DNA from: Protopterus annectens
Lineage: Eukaryota; Chordata; Ceratodontiformes; Protopteridae
DNA: 64,000 nt
Assembly: GCF_019279795.1 (NCBI RefSeq)
Contig: NC_056743.1
Coordinates: 626,409,914-626,473,913, forward strand
Direction of reading: 5' to 3'
Notes under the pieces: generated by a model
Told to the model about the DNA's origin: nothing
Databases searched by the model: none
The model's input: only the letters and a program-made list of their open reading frames with translations
In this document: piece by piece, positions 28,590 to 40,060 of the stretch
Position numbering within the stretch: position 1 is the stretch's first letter
How the letters are laid out: every line of letters starts with the position of its first letter
Translations under genes and position numbers: made by a program

Positions 28590-30480
28590 CTTACTGAGGG
28601 ATGGTATTGGAGAACTCGGGTAATTAGCCAGGCTGCAAGGTTCAGGGTTTGAAGCTGGGGGTGTAGAATCTGGCCCTCCTGCTGGAACAGCAGGGAAGGG
28701 GTCTGAGGGCAGGTGCCATGGTTCCAGCAGTTACACATTGCGCAAAAGGGGGTACCAGTGTTGGCGTGGCCAGTCTGGTGCAATCAGTATTGTCCTTGGT
28801 TTGTCCTGTTTGATCTTTAGTAGAACTTTGGAGAGAAGAGGAAGAGGGGGAAATGCATAAACTGAGAGGTTTTGCCAGGTGAAGGACAGGGCATCCACTA
28901 TCCAAGCTTGTCTTGTGCAGAATTTGTCCAATTGGTAGTTCTGAGGGGAAGGCAAACAGGTCTACCTCTGGGCTCCCCCATTTGTTACTCAAAATGTTGA
29001 ATATCTTTGGTTCCAGTTTCCACTTGTGTGGGTCCATGAGATTTCTGTTTAGGTCGTCTGCAAGTGTATTTAGATTGCCTGGCAGGAATTGAGCTTGTAA
29101 GTGCACTTGGTAGCTCAATGCTGTGTTCCACAGAGCCATGGCTAGTCTGTAGAGAGGGTATGAGTGGGCTCCCCCCTGCTTGTTTATGTACCACATAACA
29201 GTGGTGTTGTCCGTCTTTACCAATAATTGTCCTGGAAGAATGTGGTCCTTGAAGGCTGTCAAGAGAATTCTGTATAGCTAACATTTCTTTTTGATTGATA
29301 TGCAGGTGGATTTGACTTGGGTTCCATTTGCTCTGAGTGTACTGCCCTGTCAAGTGAGCCCCCCCCATGCATAGTCTAATGCGTCTGTTGTTACGGTTTG
29401 GGCAGCAGGGGGTAGAGTGAATGGCAGTCCCTTGTTGTGGTGGCAGGCCTCTGTCCACGAAAGGAACTCTGTATTTACGCAAGGAATGATAGGAATCATT
29501 GATTCCAGGTCCTGAGAATGTTGACACTATAGGCTTTTTAGATACCATTGTAGTTTCCTCATATGCAATCTTGCATATGGAATTAGTAGAATGCAATAGG
29601 CCATGAACCCCAGGGCTTGCAGTATTTTCCTTGCAGATAGCTGGGTCTTTATGGCCAGTAGTTTGAAGTAGGCTGTCAAATAAACTTGTTTCTCTGGTGT
29701 GAGGTAGGCCATCTGGGAAGATGTATTCAAGCTTGCTCCCAGGAATATAATTTGTTGGCAGGGTACTAGGTGTGATTTATTTTCATTTATGATGTACCCC
29801 AGTGAGGTTAGCAGTTTCTTTACAAATGCCAGAAGATTTAATCGTATGTCCTGGCTTTCTGCCTGAATTAGGCAATCCTCTAGGTATGGGTATATTTTAA
29901 TATTTCTTTGCCTGCAGAATGCAATGACTGGAGCTAGGCACTTTGTGAATACCCTGGGCGCAGTAGATAAGCCAAAGGCCAGTGCAGAGAACTGATATAG
30001 TGCATGTAGCCTGCTCTAAAGCGTAGGTATTTTCTGTAAGATTACCTTATTGGGATGTGCAGGTAAGCTTCCTTTAAATCCAATGTTGCCAACCAGGCAT
30101 TTTTGCCTAGCATGGGAAGCAGCTGATGAAGAGATAGCATTTTGAATTTTGGGATTACCAAAAAGGTGTTTAGGATAGACAGGTCCAGGATAGGACGCCA
30201 GGAATCGTCTTTTCTGGATACCAGAAAAGGTCTCGAGTAAAAACCTTACCCCCATTCCTCTTCTGGGGCAGGTTGAATAGCCCTGATACTTAGAAGAGAA
30301 CCTGCTTTTGAGCCTCTGTTCACTGATTTGGGGGTAGGTCTGATCAACCGTTTGGGGTTGGTAAGGAGCGAGTGGAATCTGTATCCTTGGGAAACTATAT
30401 TTAAAACCCATTTGTCTTGGGTAATGAGTTCCCAGTTTTTTGCATGCAGGGCAATCTTTCCCCCCTAAAGGAACAGTCAG
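28590..30480 (-). pseudogene. DIRS-6 pol
   Basis: The reverse transcriptase is heavily shifted: fingers and motif A lie at about 30250-30040 in the frame 30672-30016 and its neighbours, motif C is degraded near 29880, and the thumb reads KILQALGFMAYCILLIPYAR near 29560-29620. RNase H (KTDNTTVMWYINKQGG, NTLADDLNRN) and the start of the methyltransferase-like block (EVDLFAFPSE) are together in one 206-residue frame, 29262-28642. The rest (YAFPPLPLLSK, LIAPDWPRQHWYP) is in 28955-28731. Confidence 0.78.
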
Positions 30481-31467
30481 TTGAGCAGGGCTTGGAAGGT
30501 TTAAGGTTAAGTCATTGTGACAGTTTACCACAGGGGGGTGTCTTACTACTTCCAACTTTGGAAGTGGGAGCCCCCCACTGCTTAGTTCTGCGAGTACCTT
30601 GAGACTGAAGCCTGGGTGTTCTGCTGGTCCAGGCTTTGGACTGAAGATCTGGAAGAGACAGGAAAGGACCAATTCTTAGAAGGCCAGTGTCTACTAAATC
30701 TGTGAGGCTGTACTTGCAGGGCAAATCCTGGTTATCAGAAGAAACAGAAATTTCAGAATCCTGATCAGAAGAATCAGAAGGAAAATCAGTTCTAGGTCTC
30801 TTAAAGGGAGAAGGGTGGCTTCCCCTGATTAGAGTAATAAAGCCTTCAGCCATTATTTGTTTTTTAGGCATAGGGTCCTGACCATGCGGTCTGGGAGTCG
30901 GTTATCTAGGCGTGGATCGAGTTTTAGGCCTTGAAGAAGAAGATGGCGGTGGTTTGATGTGCAAGTCAGTAGGCCTGAATACACCTCTCAGAAGCCGGTG
31001 CCTGCACAGTGGCTGCGGACCCATCCAAGGTAGAGACATCTGCAGGTTCCACAGTCGAAGAAGCATCTCGCGGCATACCGGTCTCTGAATAGGTCTCAGT
31101 AGAGGCCTGCGAATCTGAAGTAGTGGACATCAGGAGCTGCGAAAGCGCCTCACTGAGTACCGGCGAACTGGCAACTAGCTTAACAGAAGCGTCGTCGGCA
31201 GCTTTGGACCTATGTCTTTATCTTTACGTTTTTTCGGAATGTCAGTAGTCGGATGGCTTACTGAAGCCATTTCTGGATAATTGAACAGTGTACCAAATAA
31301 GTTAGATGGGAAAATGAACTGATGACGAATAGTTTAGGATTGAATAAGTCAAAACCGACAGCGAGGGACGTCGTGGCCTGGGCCTAACAAGGAATGCAGT
31401 ATGAATGAAAATCTTTATGAGGTATTTGCTTTCCACAAGTAATACAATTGTTAATTTCTACTGACAT
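30481..31467 (-). pseudogene. DIRS-6 gag with large internal deletion
   Basis: The start ATG at 31467 matches the family start. The N-terminal Cys-rich part is decayed. The segment MAEGFITLIRGSHPSP (30850-30800) and acidic SSDNQD are followed at about 30725 directly by the C-terminal LQVQPHRFSRHWPSKNWSF. Everything between, including the KPDRYYRVP and FDSLEASCRAAV core, is gone (about 0.8 kb). Confidence 0.76.
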
Positions 31468-31785
31468 CGGTTTAGAGCAAGAAAAAGGATCCCCAACGGG
31501 GTACTTAGCTTTGTTGAACACTTCGGATCAAAAACTCGAAAACGAAAATTTCAGGAGTTGGCCGACTGGCACTTGCGAACTACTTCTGCTTCGGGCACTG
31601 CTCAGCAAGAAAGACTGATGTAATGGCATTGGCTGCATGCGTTATAACCCTGACTACCTGAAGTCATGGAAGATGAGACAGCAACCAACGCAGGACCCAA
31701 GACTTTGACAATCAGGCCGACTGAGGGCTACCTGCAAGCAGATAACCCAAATGTAATGACTGCAACAGTGAAACACGTACAACAT
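31468..31785 (-). promoter_or_regulatory. DIRS-6 right (5') ITR
   Basis: This holds the gag leader and right terminus. The TATA box is degraded (complement of GCGTTATAACCC) and the CRE-like box reads TGAAGTCA. The tip ends ACAACAT at 31785. Promoter strength is probably reduced compared with DIRS-2. Confidence 0.65.
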
Positions 31786-32033
31786 CCAGGACTGCAACAG
31801 TGAATACACTCTAACATCTACATTTATGGTAAGTGCACACAACTGTACTATGTTCGTGTTTCACTGTTGCAGTCATCACACTTGGGTTGATTCAAAAAGC
31901 TGAAGAAATGGGTGGAGGCAGTCAAGAAGAGTTGGGGCTGGCTAGAATGCCCTGCAGGACTGCGGTTGCAAAGCCTTCCCTGGATTTGGAAAAGATAGGC
32001 AGGTGGTAATGCTTGGTAAAGGTGTGAACAGAA
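31786..32033 (-). mobile_element. DIRS-5 segment 2 of 4 (ICR and recombinase C-terminus)
   Basis: It starts CCAGGACTGC, completing the ITR broken at 27136. The ICR spans 31790-31887 with its junction at 31849/31850. Minus-strand recombinase C-terminus follows (FTKHYHLPIFSK, with the Tyr codon intact). It stops at ACAGAA (32033), where DIRS-7 inserted; the uninterrupted sequence ACAGAACTCC is seen in other copies, and CTCC resumes at 46544. Confidence 0.85.
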
Positions 32034-32281
32034 AGTACAGTTGTGCACACTTACCATAAATGTAGATGCTCAAGTGTATTCACTGTTGCAGTCATTACAT
32101 TTGGGTAATCTGCTGGCAGGTTGCCCTCAGTAGGCCTGATTAACAAAGTCTTGGGTCCTGCATCGTTTGCTGTCCCTTCTTCCATGACGTCAGGGGTATA
32201 AAACATGCAGCAAATGCCATTACATCAGTTTTTCTTGCCTCAGATGTCTGGTGCCCCCCAAATGGGGAGCAAAAGATATAT
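32034..32281 (-). mobile_element. DIRS-7 segment 1 of 2 (left ITR)
   Basis: The left tip AGTACAG is at 32034. This is a subfamily II ITR with TGACGTCA (32185-32192) and TATAAAAC (32197-32204) facing inward. It breaks at GGGGAGCAAAAGATATAT, where DIRS-8 inserted; the AT tract resumes at 41114. Together with 41114-46543 it forms a full-length copy plus a microsatellite. Confidence 0.82.
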
Positions 32282-32665
32282 AGTACAGTTTTGTACCTAC
32301 CATAAATGTAGATGTTCGAGTGTTCACACTGCTGCAGTCATCACACTTAGGTTATCCTGCTGTCAGGCGGTCATGCAGTCGGCCAGAGTTCCAAAGTCCT
32401 GGTCCGACGGTTGCTGTTGCTTCTTCCCTGACGTCAGTGCGCCAGGGGTATACAAGATGCATCCAACGCCATTTTCTTCAGTTTTTCTTGCCCCAGATGT
32501 CAGGTGCCCCAAGTAGGTAGGCAATACATATAGCGAATCAAAAATATACATATAAAATAAAAACAATACCTTCAGTTACCAGCAAATACACCCCAAAGGT
32601 TGTATAGGATAGAAAGGTATAGATAAGTCCAGCTATTTCAGAGGGGATGGAGGGAGGGTTACCTG

Positions 32666-32764
32666 GACTGCAGCAGTGTGAACACACTAACATCTACATT
32701 TATGGTAGGTACAAAACTGTACTATGTGCATCGTGTTACACTGCTGCAGTCATCACACTTGGGT
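32666..32764. other. DIRS-8 internal complementary region
   Basis: The left-tip complement ends at 32723 (ACTGTACT), followed by ATGTGCATCGTG and CACTGCTGCAGTCATCACAC. Both halves match the actual tips at 32282 and 41113 closely, so the two ends belong to one element despite the 3.3-kb PLE insertion between them. Confidence 0.85.
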
Positions 32765-32795
32765 AGAATCCCAAAGCTAAGGTTCGGTGGCTGGT

Positions 32796-33853
32796 CTATG
32801 AAGAGTTAGGATTGGCTATGAGGCCCTGCAGAACTGCAGTGGCAAATCCTGCTCTGGATTTAGAGTAAAGAGGCAGTTGGTAATGCTTGGTAAAAGTGTG
32901 CACTGAACTCCCAAGTTGCAGCCTCCAAAATTTCCTTGGTAGGTACTCCTCTGAGAAAGGCTGTTGAAGTGGCTGTTGCCCTGGTAGAATGTGGTCTAAT
33001 GTTATGTGGGACTGATTTTCCATGCTGTGTGTAGCAGTACCGAATACAGTGTCCTATCCATTGGGATATAGTCTGCTTTGAGATAGCCTTGCCCTGTGAT
33101 CCTGCAGCATATGCTACAAGCAGTTGCTCAGTTTTCCTGAAAGTTTTTGTTTTGTCCATGTAGAAGCGCAGCTGCCTGTGTATGTCCAAAGAATGCAGAA
33201 GTTTCTCCCCTTTATTCTGGGGGTTTGGATAAAAGGTTGGCAAATGGATGGTTTGGTTAAGGGCCACACTAGATACCACCTTTGGCATAAAGGTAGGGTT
33301 TGTCCTTAAAGATACCCTGTCCTGATGAAAAATTATAAAAGGTTCCACTGCCATTAATGCCTGTAGCTCTGAGACTCTTCGTGCTGAAGTTACTGCCAGG
33401 AGCAGAGCTGTTTTCCATGAGAAAAAATTTAGATCGGCTGTATTGGCTGGCTCAAAAGGTGGTAAAGGTCAGTTTTTCCAAAACGAAATTGAGGTCCCAA
33501 GTTGGTATTGGTGCTCTCCAGGGCGGTCTTATGTTTTTAGCCCCTCTGAGGTACTGCTTTAGCAAGGGATGAGAGAATAAAGGAGGATCCGTGTTGTAAT
33601 GTGCTGAAAAGGCAGAGGCGTGGATCTTAATTGATGAGAAGGATAGGCCTCTGTCCAGCATCTCAGTTAAGTATTGTAAAATCTGAGGAATGTTTGGAAC
33701 AAGAGGGTCAAGGCTTTGAGCCTGGTTCCAGGCGCAGAATCTCTTCCATTTTTCTGAGTAAGCTTTCCTGGTGCTAGGCCTCCTGGCCTCCAAAATGACA
33801 TCCATAACAGCTTTAGAGAGAGGTGTTGCCTGTTTGACTAATGTATCTGCCAT
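32796..33853 (-). pseudogene. DIRS-8 tyrosine recombinase
   Basis: The ATG at 33853 (MADTLVKQ) overlaps the last codons of pol in a different frame, probably the native start. Core-binding domain: DVILEARRPSTRKAY, SFSSIKIHASAFS. A frame change near 33455 precedes the segment with the catalytic Arg, and the block from MAVEPF to HSTRATATSTAFLRG runs in 33354-32860. A shift near 32935 puts FTKHYQLPLYSK in another frame. H-x-x-R and Tyr are both present. Confidence 0.82.
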
Positions 33854-35766
33854 GCAGCCAGGTTTAGGGTGTTTTGAGCTGACTGTGCAGGATCTGATTT
33901 TAGTGTGGAATTTAAGGCAAAATCCATGGTGGGCCCTGAGCCAAGTTCCTTAAGATAGGGTACCAGTGCTGGCATGGCCAGTCTGGAGCAATCAGGATCA
34001 TCTGTGGTTTTTCTTGTCTGGCTTTTAGGAGTACCTTTGAAAGGAGAGGCAGTGGTGGAAAGGCATAAACTTTTAGGTTTTTCCAGCTGAACAGAACGGC
34101 ATCCACTTTCCATGCTTGTTTGTGATAAGTTCTTGTGCAGAATTTTTGTACTTGGCAATTCAGTGGGGAGGCAAAAAGATCTATGTCTGGGCATCCCCAT
34201 TTTTGCGTTACCATGCTGAAGATTTGCGGATTCAATTTCCATTTGTGAGAGTCCATGATATTTCTGCTTAGATCGTCTGCCAGGGTATTTTTCTTTCCTG
34301 GCAGGAATTGTGCTTGCAGGTGAACTTGGTACGTTAGAGCTGTGTTCCACAAGGTCATGGCTTGCCTGCATAGGGGATAAGAATGAGTGCCCCCTTGCTT
34401 ATTTATGTACCACATTACTATAGTGTTGTCTGTCTTTAGTAATAGTTGTCCTGGATGCAGAAGGTCCTTGAAAGCTGTTAGGGCATTTTGAACAGCCAAC
34501 ATCTCTTTTTGATTGATGTGAAGATGCATCTGGTCTGTGGTCCACTTGCCCTGAATGCATTTTCCTGCCATGTGTGCTCCCCAGGCGTAATCCGAAGCAT
34601 CTGTTAGAGTTTGCCTGGCTATGGGTTGGGTAAAAGGCTGACCCTTGTTTAGGTGACATGCCTGTGCCCACCATCGAAACTCCTGTTGTAGGCAAGGAAT
34701 CATTCGTATTACTGCTTCTAAACTGTGAGAGTGTTGAGTACAAACACTTTTTAGGTACCGTTGTAATTTCCTCATATGCAGTCTGGCATATGGTATTAGT
34801 AGTATGCAGGATGCCATGAATCCCAGGGCCTGCAGAATTTTTCTTGTAGGGAGATGGGACTTTTTTGCCAAAAATTGAAAATATTGAGTTAGCTGAACTT
34901 GTCTGTCTGGCGTGAGGTAAGCCATCTGGGCTGTTGTATTTAAGCTGGCACCCAGGAATATAATCTGTTGCAAGGGCACTAGTTTTGACTTCTTTTCGTT
35001 TACTGTGTACTCTAGAGAAATTAGTAACCTTTTTACAAACGCCAGATGCTGTAGAAGAATGTCCTTTGTCTCTGCTTGAATGAGGCAGTCGTCCAGGTAT
35101 GGATATATTTGAATTCCTTTTTGTCTGCAAAATGCAATTACTGGTGCCAGGCACTTTGTGAAGACCCTGGGCACAGTAGATAAGCCAAAGGGCAGTGCAG
35201 AGAATTGGTAGTGCATTGTACCAGCTTTGAATCTGAGGTATCTTCTGCAATTTTGTCTGATACGGACATGCAGGTATGCCTCTGAGGTCCAGAGTAACAA
35301 GCCAAGCCTTTTTGCCCAGAATGGGTAGAAGCTGCTGTAATGTCAACATTTCGAATTTCGGAATATCCAGGTAAGTATTCTGAATTGAAAGGTCTAGTAT
35401 GGGCCTCCAGGCCTTGTCCTTTCTGGGGACCAGGAAGAGTCTTGAGTAAAATCCTTGTCCTTGTTCCTGTTGTGGTACTTTTTGAATAGCTCTCATGTTC
35501 ATGAGGGCTGAAATTAGTTTTTGTGCCTCTGCCCATTGATTTTGTGGCAGGTCTGGCATTCCTTTTAGCCTTGGTAAAGTATGAAAGTGGAATCTGTAAC
35601 CTTGAGACACAATATTCAGAACCCATTTGTCTTGGGTGATTGTTTGCCAGTTTTGTGAAAAAAGTGCTAGTTTTCCCCCTAAGGGGGCTTCCAAAAGGGA
35701 TGTGCTTGGCGTATGAAGAGGAAAGTCATTGCGACGGTTTCCTGTAAGGCTGAGACTTGTCCTCAC
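33838..35766 (-). pseudogene. DIRS-8 pol, best preserved copy (one main frameshift)
   Basis: The N-terminal part runs from 35766 to about 35290: GQGFYSRLFLVPRKDKAWRP, then up to motif A start (WLVTLDL). A frameshift near 35285 is followed by a 462-residue open frame, 35300-33912, covering the rest of reverse transcriptase (LPFGLSTVPRVF, YPYLDDCLIQ), RNase H (TDASDYAWGAHM, HINQKEMLAV, KTDNTIVMWYINKQ, NTLADDLSRN) and the methyltransferase-like block (DIDLFASPLN, YAFPPLPLLSK, LIAPDWPCQHWYP). The catalytic DD pair and RNase H acidic residues are present. The pol N-terminus overlaps the gag end in another frame. Confidence 0.85.
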
Positions 35767-37504
35767 CTCCTTTGGGGTTGAGGTGCCCCACTGTCATTGT
35801 CTGAGCCTTGGGGTTGAGATCTGCCTCTTGGGCATCTGTATCTGCCTCTCTGTGGCCTGTCTGACACTGGAAAGGACCAATTCTTTGTTGGCCAATTTCT
35901 GCTAAACCGAGGTGGCTGCACCTGTAAGAAATCCTTGACTGTTTGCATAGATTTAGCTTTATCCTCCATTCTCTTTAACACCTCTTCTGCCTTAACACCA
36001 AAACAAGGTATCATGCTGTAAAGGAGCATCCAATAATTTTGCCTTAACATGATCAGGTAAACTCTGTTCTTTTAACCAAGCATGTCTTTGAATAACAGAA
36101 CCTGTAACTGCGGCTCTACAAGAGGCCTCTAAAGAATCAAAACCACACTGCAGAGTAGGTTTTCCCACCTGTTCAACTGCATGCAATAAACCCTGCATTT
36201 CTTTACAATCAGGAGCTTCTGAGCTTGCAAGCATTTTCTGTTTTAACTGAGCCATTAAATATTGTTGGTACTTAAGCATGTGAAACTGGCAATTTAAAGC
36301 TCTTACTGCTAAAGTTGCAGATGTGTATACTTTCTTCCCCCATCTATCCAAATCTCTGGAATCTCGGTCAGAGGGTACTGGATTTTTTGCAATGGAAGCC
36401 TTAACCCCTTTTGGACCCTGGGAAATAGTTTCTGGATCATCAGAAGGGTTTTTGTAAAGAAACTTGTGAGAGTCAGGGACTTTAATACCTATCTGGCTTG
36501 GCTGGAGCAGGGGGCAAAGAGTCAGGAGATATGCTGGATTCAGAGAACACATCATCCACAATATCTAACACAGGCGGAATAGCTAGGGGCCTGTGCTGAG
36601 GCAATTAGAGGAAATCCCTGAGCCTTTTCTTGGATTCTGAGTAATTCTGACTTTCCCAATGGAAATGCTCCCTCATGGTATGTAAAGTTTCCCCAAAAGA
36701 ATAATCCTCAGGAGGAGAGGCTGAAGGGATAGATTCTTCAGCATCAGAGTCCTCATAGGGGGGTAGAGAATATCCCTGGTCTGAAGAGGAATCAGAGGAA
36801 ATGAAAACCTGATCAGAGGAGTCATAGCCTGTATCCTGCCTAGGCCTTTTCTCAGGAGGGGGATGGGAACCCCTGATTAGAGTAATGAGGTCTTCGGCCA
36901 TTTTAAGCATCTGTTTCTTAGCCATGGAGGACTGTCCAGAAGAATGCTGTACTTGTTTCTTTGTCTTTAATAGTACCAATGTCTTGGCTGCTGTTTTAAT
37001 GGTAAGTTGTGAAGGTCTGAAAACACCCTCAGAAGCTGATGCCTGCTCAGCGGCTCCGGACCCATCTGAGGGATTAGTTTCCGGAGGCCCAATACCTTGA
37101 GTTTCCAGAGGCCTAGATGTCTCCACGTGGGAGTTGGAAGCGGCCTGTGGCTCTGAGGTAGCGGGTGTCAGGGGCTGCAAAAGCACCTCACTGAGAACCG
37201 GCGAACGGCCTAGAAGATGTTTCGTCTGCTTTGGACCTCGGATGCCTGTCTTTATCCTTGTCTTTGCGTTTTTCCGGTATTGAGGTCATCGGCTGATCCA
37301 ATGGCATAGTATAATTGAACCTTCGGGCAAAGTAGTGTAAAGCAAAATCAAAACTTCTTTTTATAGTGCGGTTGTTAATCTAGCACAAAACCGACAACTA
37401 GTGACGTCATGATCAGGGCCTAGGCATGGAATACAGTAAGAGTGGAAGTCCTTATGAGGTATTTGCTTCCCACAAGAAATACAATTATTAACTTTTTCTG
37501 ACAT
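35763..37504 (-). pseudogene. DIRS-8 gag
   Basis: The ATG at 37504 is the family start. The Cys-rich N-terminus (GKQIPHKDFH near 37450) is shifted relative to the main blocks. 37186-36605 holds MAKKQMLKMAEDLITLIRG and the acidic EDSDAEESIPSASPPED. 36561-35992 holds the core (HTLQCGF-like with a Lys-Pro-Thr variant, LPDHVKAKLLDAPL). 36050-35763 holds FGVKAEEVLKRM and the basic Arg/Gly tail. There are three frame changes. It is intact in domain content. Confidence 0.8.
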
Positions 37505-37680
37505 CGGTCTGAGGCATGAAAAAAGTTTCCCCAACAGGGTACTTAGCTTTATTGAAGACTTCGGATCTGAAATTCGACTTCGAAAATCTCAGGAGTCGGC
37601 CGACTGGCACTTGCGAACTGCTTCTGCTTCGGGCACCATGCGGCAAGAAAGACTGGAGAAAATGGCGTCGGATGCATCTT
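37505..37680 (-). promoter_or_regulatory. DIRS-8 gag leader and 5' ITR, inner part (split by PLE-2)
   Basis: This is leader sequence from gag up to GCGTCGGATGCATCTT, where PLE-2 inserted. The matching outer part with the TATA-like box resumes at 40968. PLE-2 therefore separates the promoter from the gene. Confidence 0.75.
37673..37680. repeat. Target-site duplication, left copy, PLE-2
   Basis: TGCATCTT here and at 40968-40975 flank PLE-2; the uninterrupted form (TGCATCTTTTATACC) is seen in other DIRS copies, for example near 23348-23362. Confidence 0.83.
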
Positions 37681-37842
37681 ACATACAATACAAACTAAGG
37701 AACCACACAAACCACTTCGAATTCCAAAGGATATGGCAAATCGAATATAGGAACCAACAAACCAAAATGAAAAATCCGCAATAGGATAAACGTCCACTTT
37801 ATTCTACCATATGAAAACCAAGCCAAACACGATACACAAAAA

Positions 37843-37891
37843 GTTGTTAACCTAGGTTTCGTCTTAATACTAAAGACTTCTTCAGAACAAC
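37843..37891 (-). ncRNA. Hammerhead ribozyme candidate, PLE-2 left arm
   Basis: This is the exact mirror of the right-arm motif: stem I GTTGTT/AACAAC, CTGAAGA box, stem II GTCTT/AAGAC, GAA then palindromic stem III ACCTAGGT, then U as the H17 base. It would be transcribed only from the opposite strand to the PLE body. Confidence 0.68.
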
Positions 37892-38165
37892 TACCACAAA
37901 TAACTATCAAGTATAAATACTTACATTAATTGCCAATTAAATACCTAAACTAACCTGCAATTAAAATAAAAACGTCTAAAAAAACTTCTATTAATGCAAT
38001 ATAATTTAAATATTTAAAACAGAAAATATAAACACTAAAAGTACAAAAAATGTGTTAAAAACACACTAAACATTAAGGCACAGCTATTATGAAAAAATAT
38101 ATATACAATTATATATAGATACATATTTTATATGTCCAAGGCAGATATACAAAAAATACCACTGT

Positions 38166-38492
38166 TTAACAATTAATAAACCTAAGCTTTAATAAGGGGG
38201 CCATGCTGATGTTATCATTTAAACCGGGAAATCTAGTGGCATCAAATCTTAATTGCCACATCAACTCACATACATCCAAGTGAATGTCTAAGATATACCC
38301 TTGCGAGTCCTTTCTTATTTGTTGAATAATAATAAATTTAAAACCATGACCCGGAAATTGTTTAATGTGCCTAAAAAGGGCATTAGTATACTTTTGATGC
38401 CTAATATCAAGAAGGTGTTCACCTATCCTATCTCTAAGGGCCCTACAGGTTTTACCTATATAAAATGCTAAACATTCATTGCATATGGCCAT
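38166..38492 (-). pseudogene. PLE-2 endonuclease copy in the inverted arm
   Basis: This is a partial GIY-YIG domain of 108 residues (MAICNECLAFYIGKT, LRDRIGEHLL, ending PGLNDNISMAP). It is a by-product of the inverted duplication and not attached to a reverse transcriptase on this strand. Confidence 0.75.
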
Positions 38493-38559
38493 ATATACTA
38501 CATTTTTTGACTAACAATTAGCTCCGGATGAGAATCAATTGTTATGTCAGCTTATTTAA

Positions 38560-40060
38560 GATAACACTATTCGTTATATGAAGCCCGATAAGGGTAATGG
38601 AGTAGTGATTATGGATAGGAATGACTATTCTAATTTTATGCTCCAAATGTTAACTCAAGATATGTATGAGGAGATGACCCTGAATCAAATTCATATAGCA
38701 TTCTCTAAAATTGATTTATTGACAGAAGATTTGTTATTACAGGGACAGATTAATGAAACTGATTTTAGTTATTTGAAAAATGAGTTCCCAGTGATTAGCA
38801 ATATATTTGGAATTCCTAAAATTCATAAAGGTTTAGAGAATGTGACTTTTAGACCCATAGTGGATGCAAAAAGGAGCAAGACTTACTTTATCAGTAAATA
38901 TTTAGATTTTCATTTACAAAAGGGTTTAAAAATGTTCGACTATATCACCAAGGATTCTTGGCATTTCTTACAGAAACTAAATTTTGTCAGCATTACCCAT
39001 TCTACATTATTTCTTACTATAGATGTAGTGAATTTATATTCAGTTATCCCTAATAATGTAGGTTTAGAATGGTTAGAATGCCAACTTCTAAAAACGGGCA
39101 TCTATCAGCAGGATCAGATTAACGTTTATGTTTCACTCATGGAAGTTGTACTGACTAATAATTTTTTATTCTTTGAAGGGGGCTATTACAAGCAGTTAAC
39201 AGGGGTAGCAATGGGCACAGCTTGTGCCCCCAGTTACGCTAATTATATTATGTCATACTGGGAACAAAATTATGTGTTCGAAAGTGAATTTTCTTCAGAT
39301 ATTTTGCATTATATGCGTTTTCTGGACGATATTTTTATTGTCTGGAAAGGTGGTGTTAAGAAAATGCTTGAATTTATGGAATATATTAATAATACTATAG
39401 AATTTTTGAAGTTCACCTTTAATTACAATGAATATGAAATATCCTATTTGGATGTTTCTTTAAAGTATGACAAGTAAAAGGTCTCTTGTCTTCAGGAATT
39501 TTTAGGAAAGCTACTTTTTTGAATGCATATTTAGATTATTCCAGCTGGCACCCTTTCCATCAAAAGAAAGCTATTGTGAAGGGACAGATGGTTAGGGCGG
39601 CCAGGATGGTTAATGCAGTGGATGAGTTTGACAAAGAATGGAGTGTTATTACTGATATGTTTATCAAAAGAGGTTATCCCATTGATTTAGTTAACAGCAT
39701 TAAGAATGAGGTTGTTTTAAAGAGAAGTAATGGTATTTACCAGCCTTTATTAAAGTTAGACGTAGTTACCACTAATATTATTAGTAGTGTTAATAACACA
39801 TATTTGGGTGAGGGTAGGCCAAATAGAGAGAGTAAAAAAGATTCTCTATTTTTTATAACTACATATACTTATGACACAAAATTCATCATTGATATTATTC
39901 GGAATAATTGGGAAATGTTAAAATTAGATGTGAATGTTAGTAGGAAATTGAAGGAGTTACCTATGAATGTATATAGAAAGGCACGATCAATTAAAAATTT
40001 ATTAGAGAAAATTACATATGTGAATAGTAGTCATATCATGCAGGCCCAATGGGAATTTTA
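38560..40060 (+). pseudogene. PLE-2 reverse transcriptase
   Basis: A 299-residue open frame starts at 38578 with MKPDKGNGVVIMDR, the conserved PLE fingers motif (KPxDKGxG). GIPKIHK and FRPIVDAKRS follow, motif A FLTIDVVNLYSVIP (about residue 145), GVAMGTACAPSYANY (about 215) and FLDDIFIVWKG (about 245) with the catalytic DD. A frame change at 39478 leads to the 191-residue frame 39486-40061, the thumb and connector (IKRGYPIDLV, YRKARSIKNLL). It lacks the usual N-terminal domain because of 5' truncation. Two frame changes separate it from the endonuclease. Confidence 0.85.

Larger units (their letters stand above)
27137..31785 (-). mobile_element. DIRS-6, inserted in the DIRS-5 left ITR (4649 bp)
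   Basis: This is a complete insertion by its junctions: DIRS-5 reads GGGAAA up to 27136 and CCAGGACTGC from 31786, contiguous in other copies. The left tip keeps only AGTA before jumping to CTGTTGCAGTC, so about 50 bp of the terminus are deleted. Gag has an internal deletion of roughly 0.8 kb. These two losses account for its short length. The right tip reads ACAACAT at 31779-31785. Confidence 0.86.
32282..37680 (-). mobile_element. DIRS-8, main part, nested in DIRS-7
   Basis: The left tip AGTACAG is at 32282 and the right tip GAACAT ends at 41113; PLE-2 and one copy of its target duplication interrupt 37681-40975. Without these the element is 5537 bp, matching full length. It belongs to ITR subfamily I, like DIRS-2 and DIRS-4. 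Left ITR boxes are TGACGTCA (32429-32436) and TATACAAG (32449-32456). Confidence 0.88.
37681..38508 (-). repeat. PLE-2 inverted arm (pairs with about 40157-40967)
   Basis: This is the reverse complement of the element's own 3' end. It includes a minus-strand copy of the endonuclease (38492-38166: MAICNECLAFYIGKTCRALR) and the untranslated tail with the hammerhead. Its identity with the sense copy is very high; only scattered differences are visible. Confidence 0.87.
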
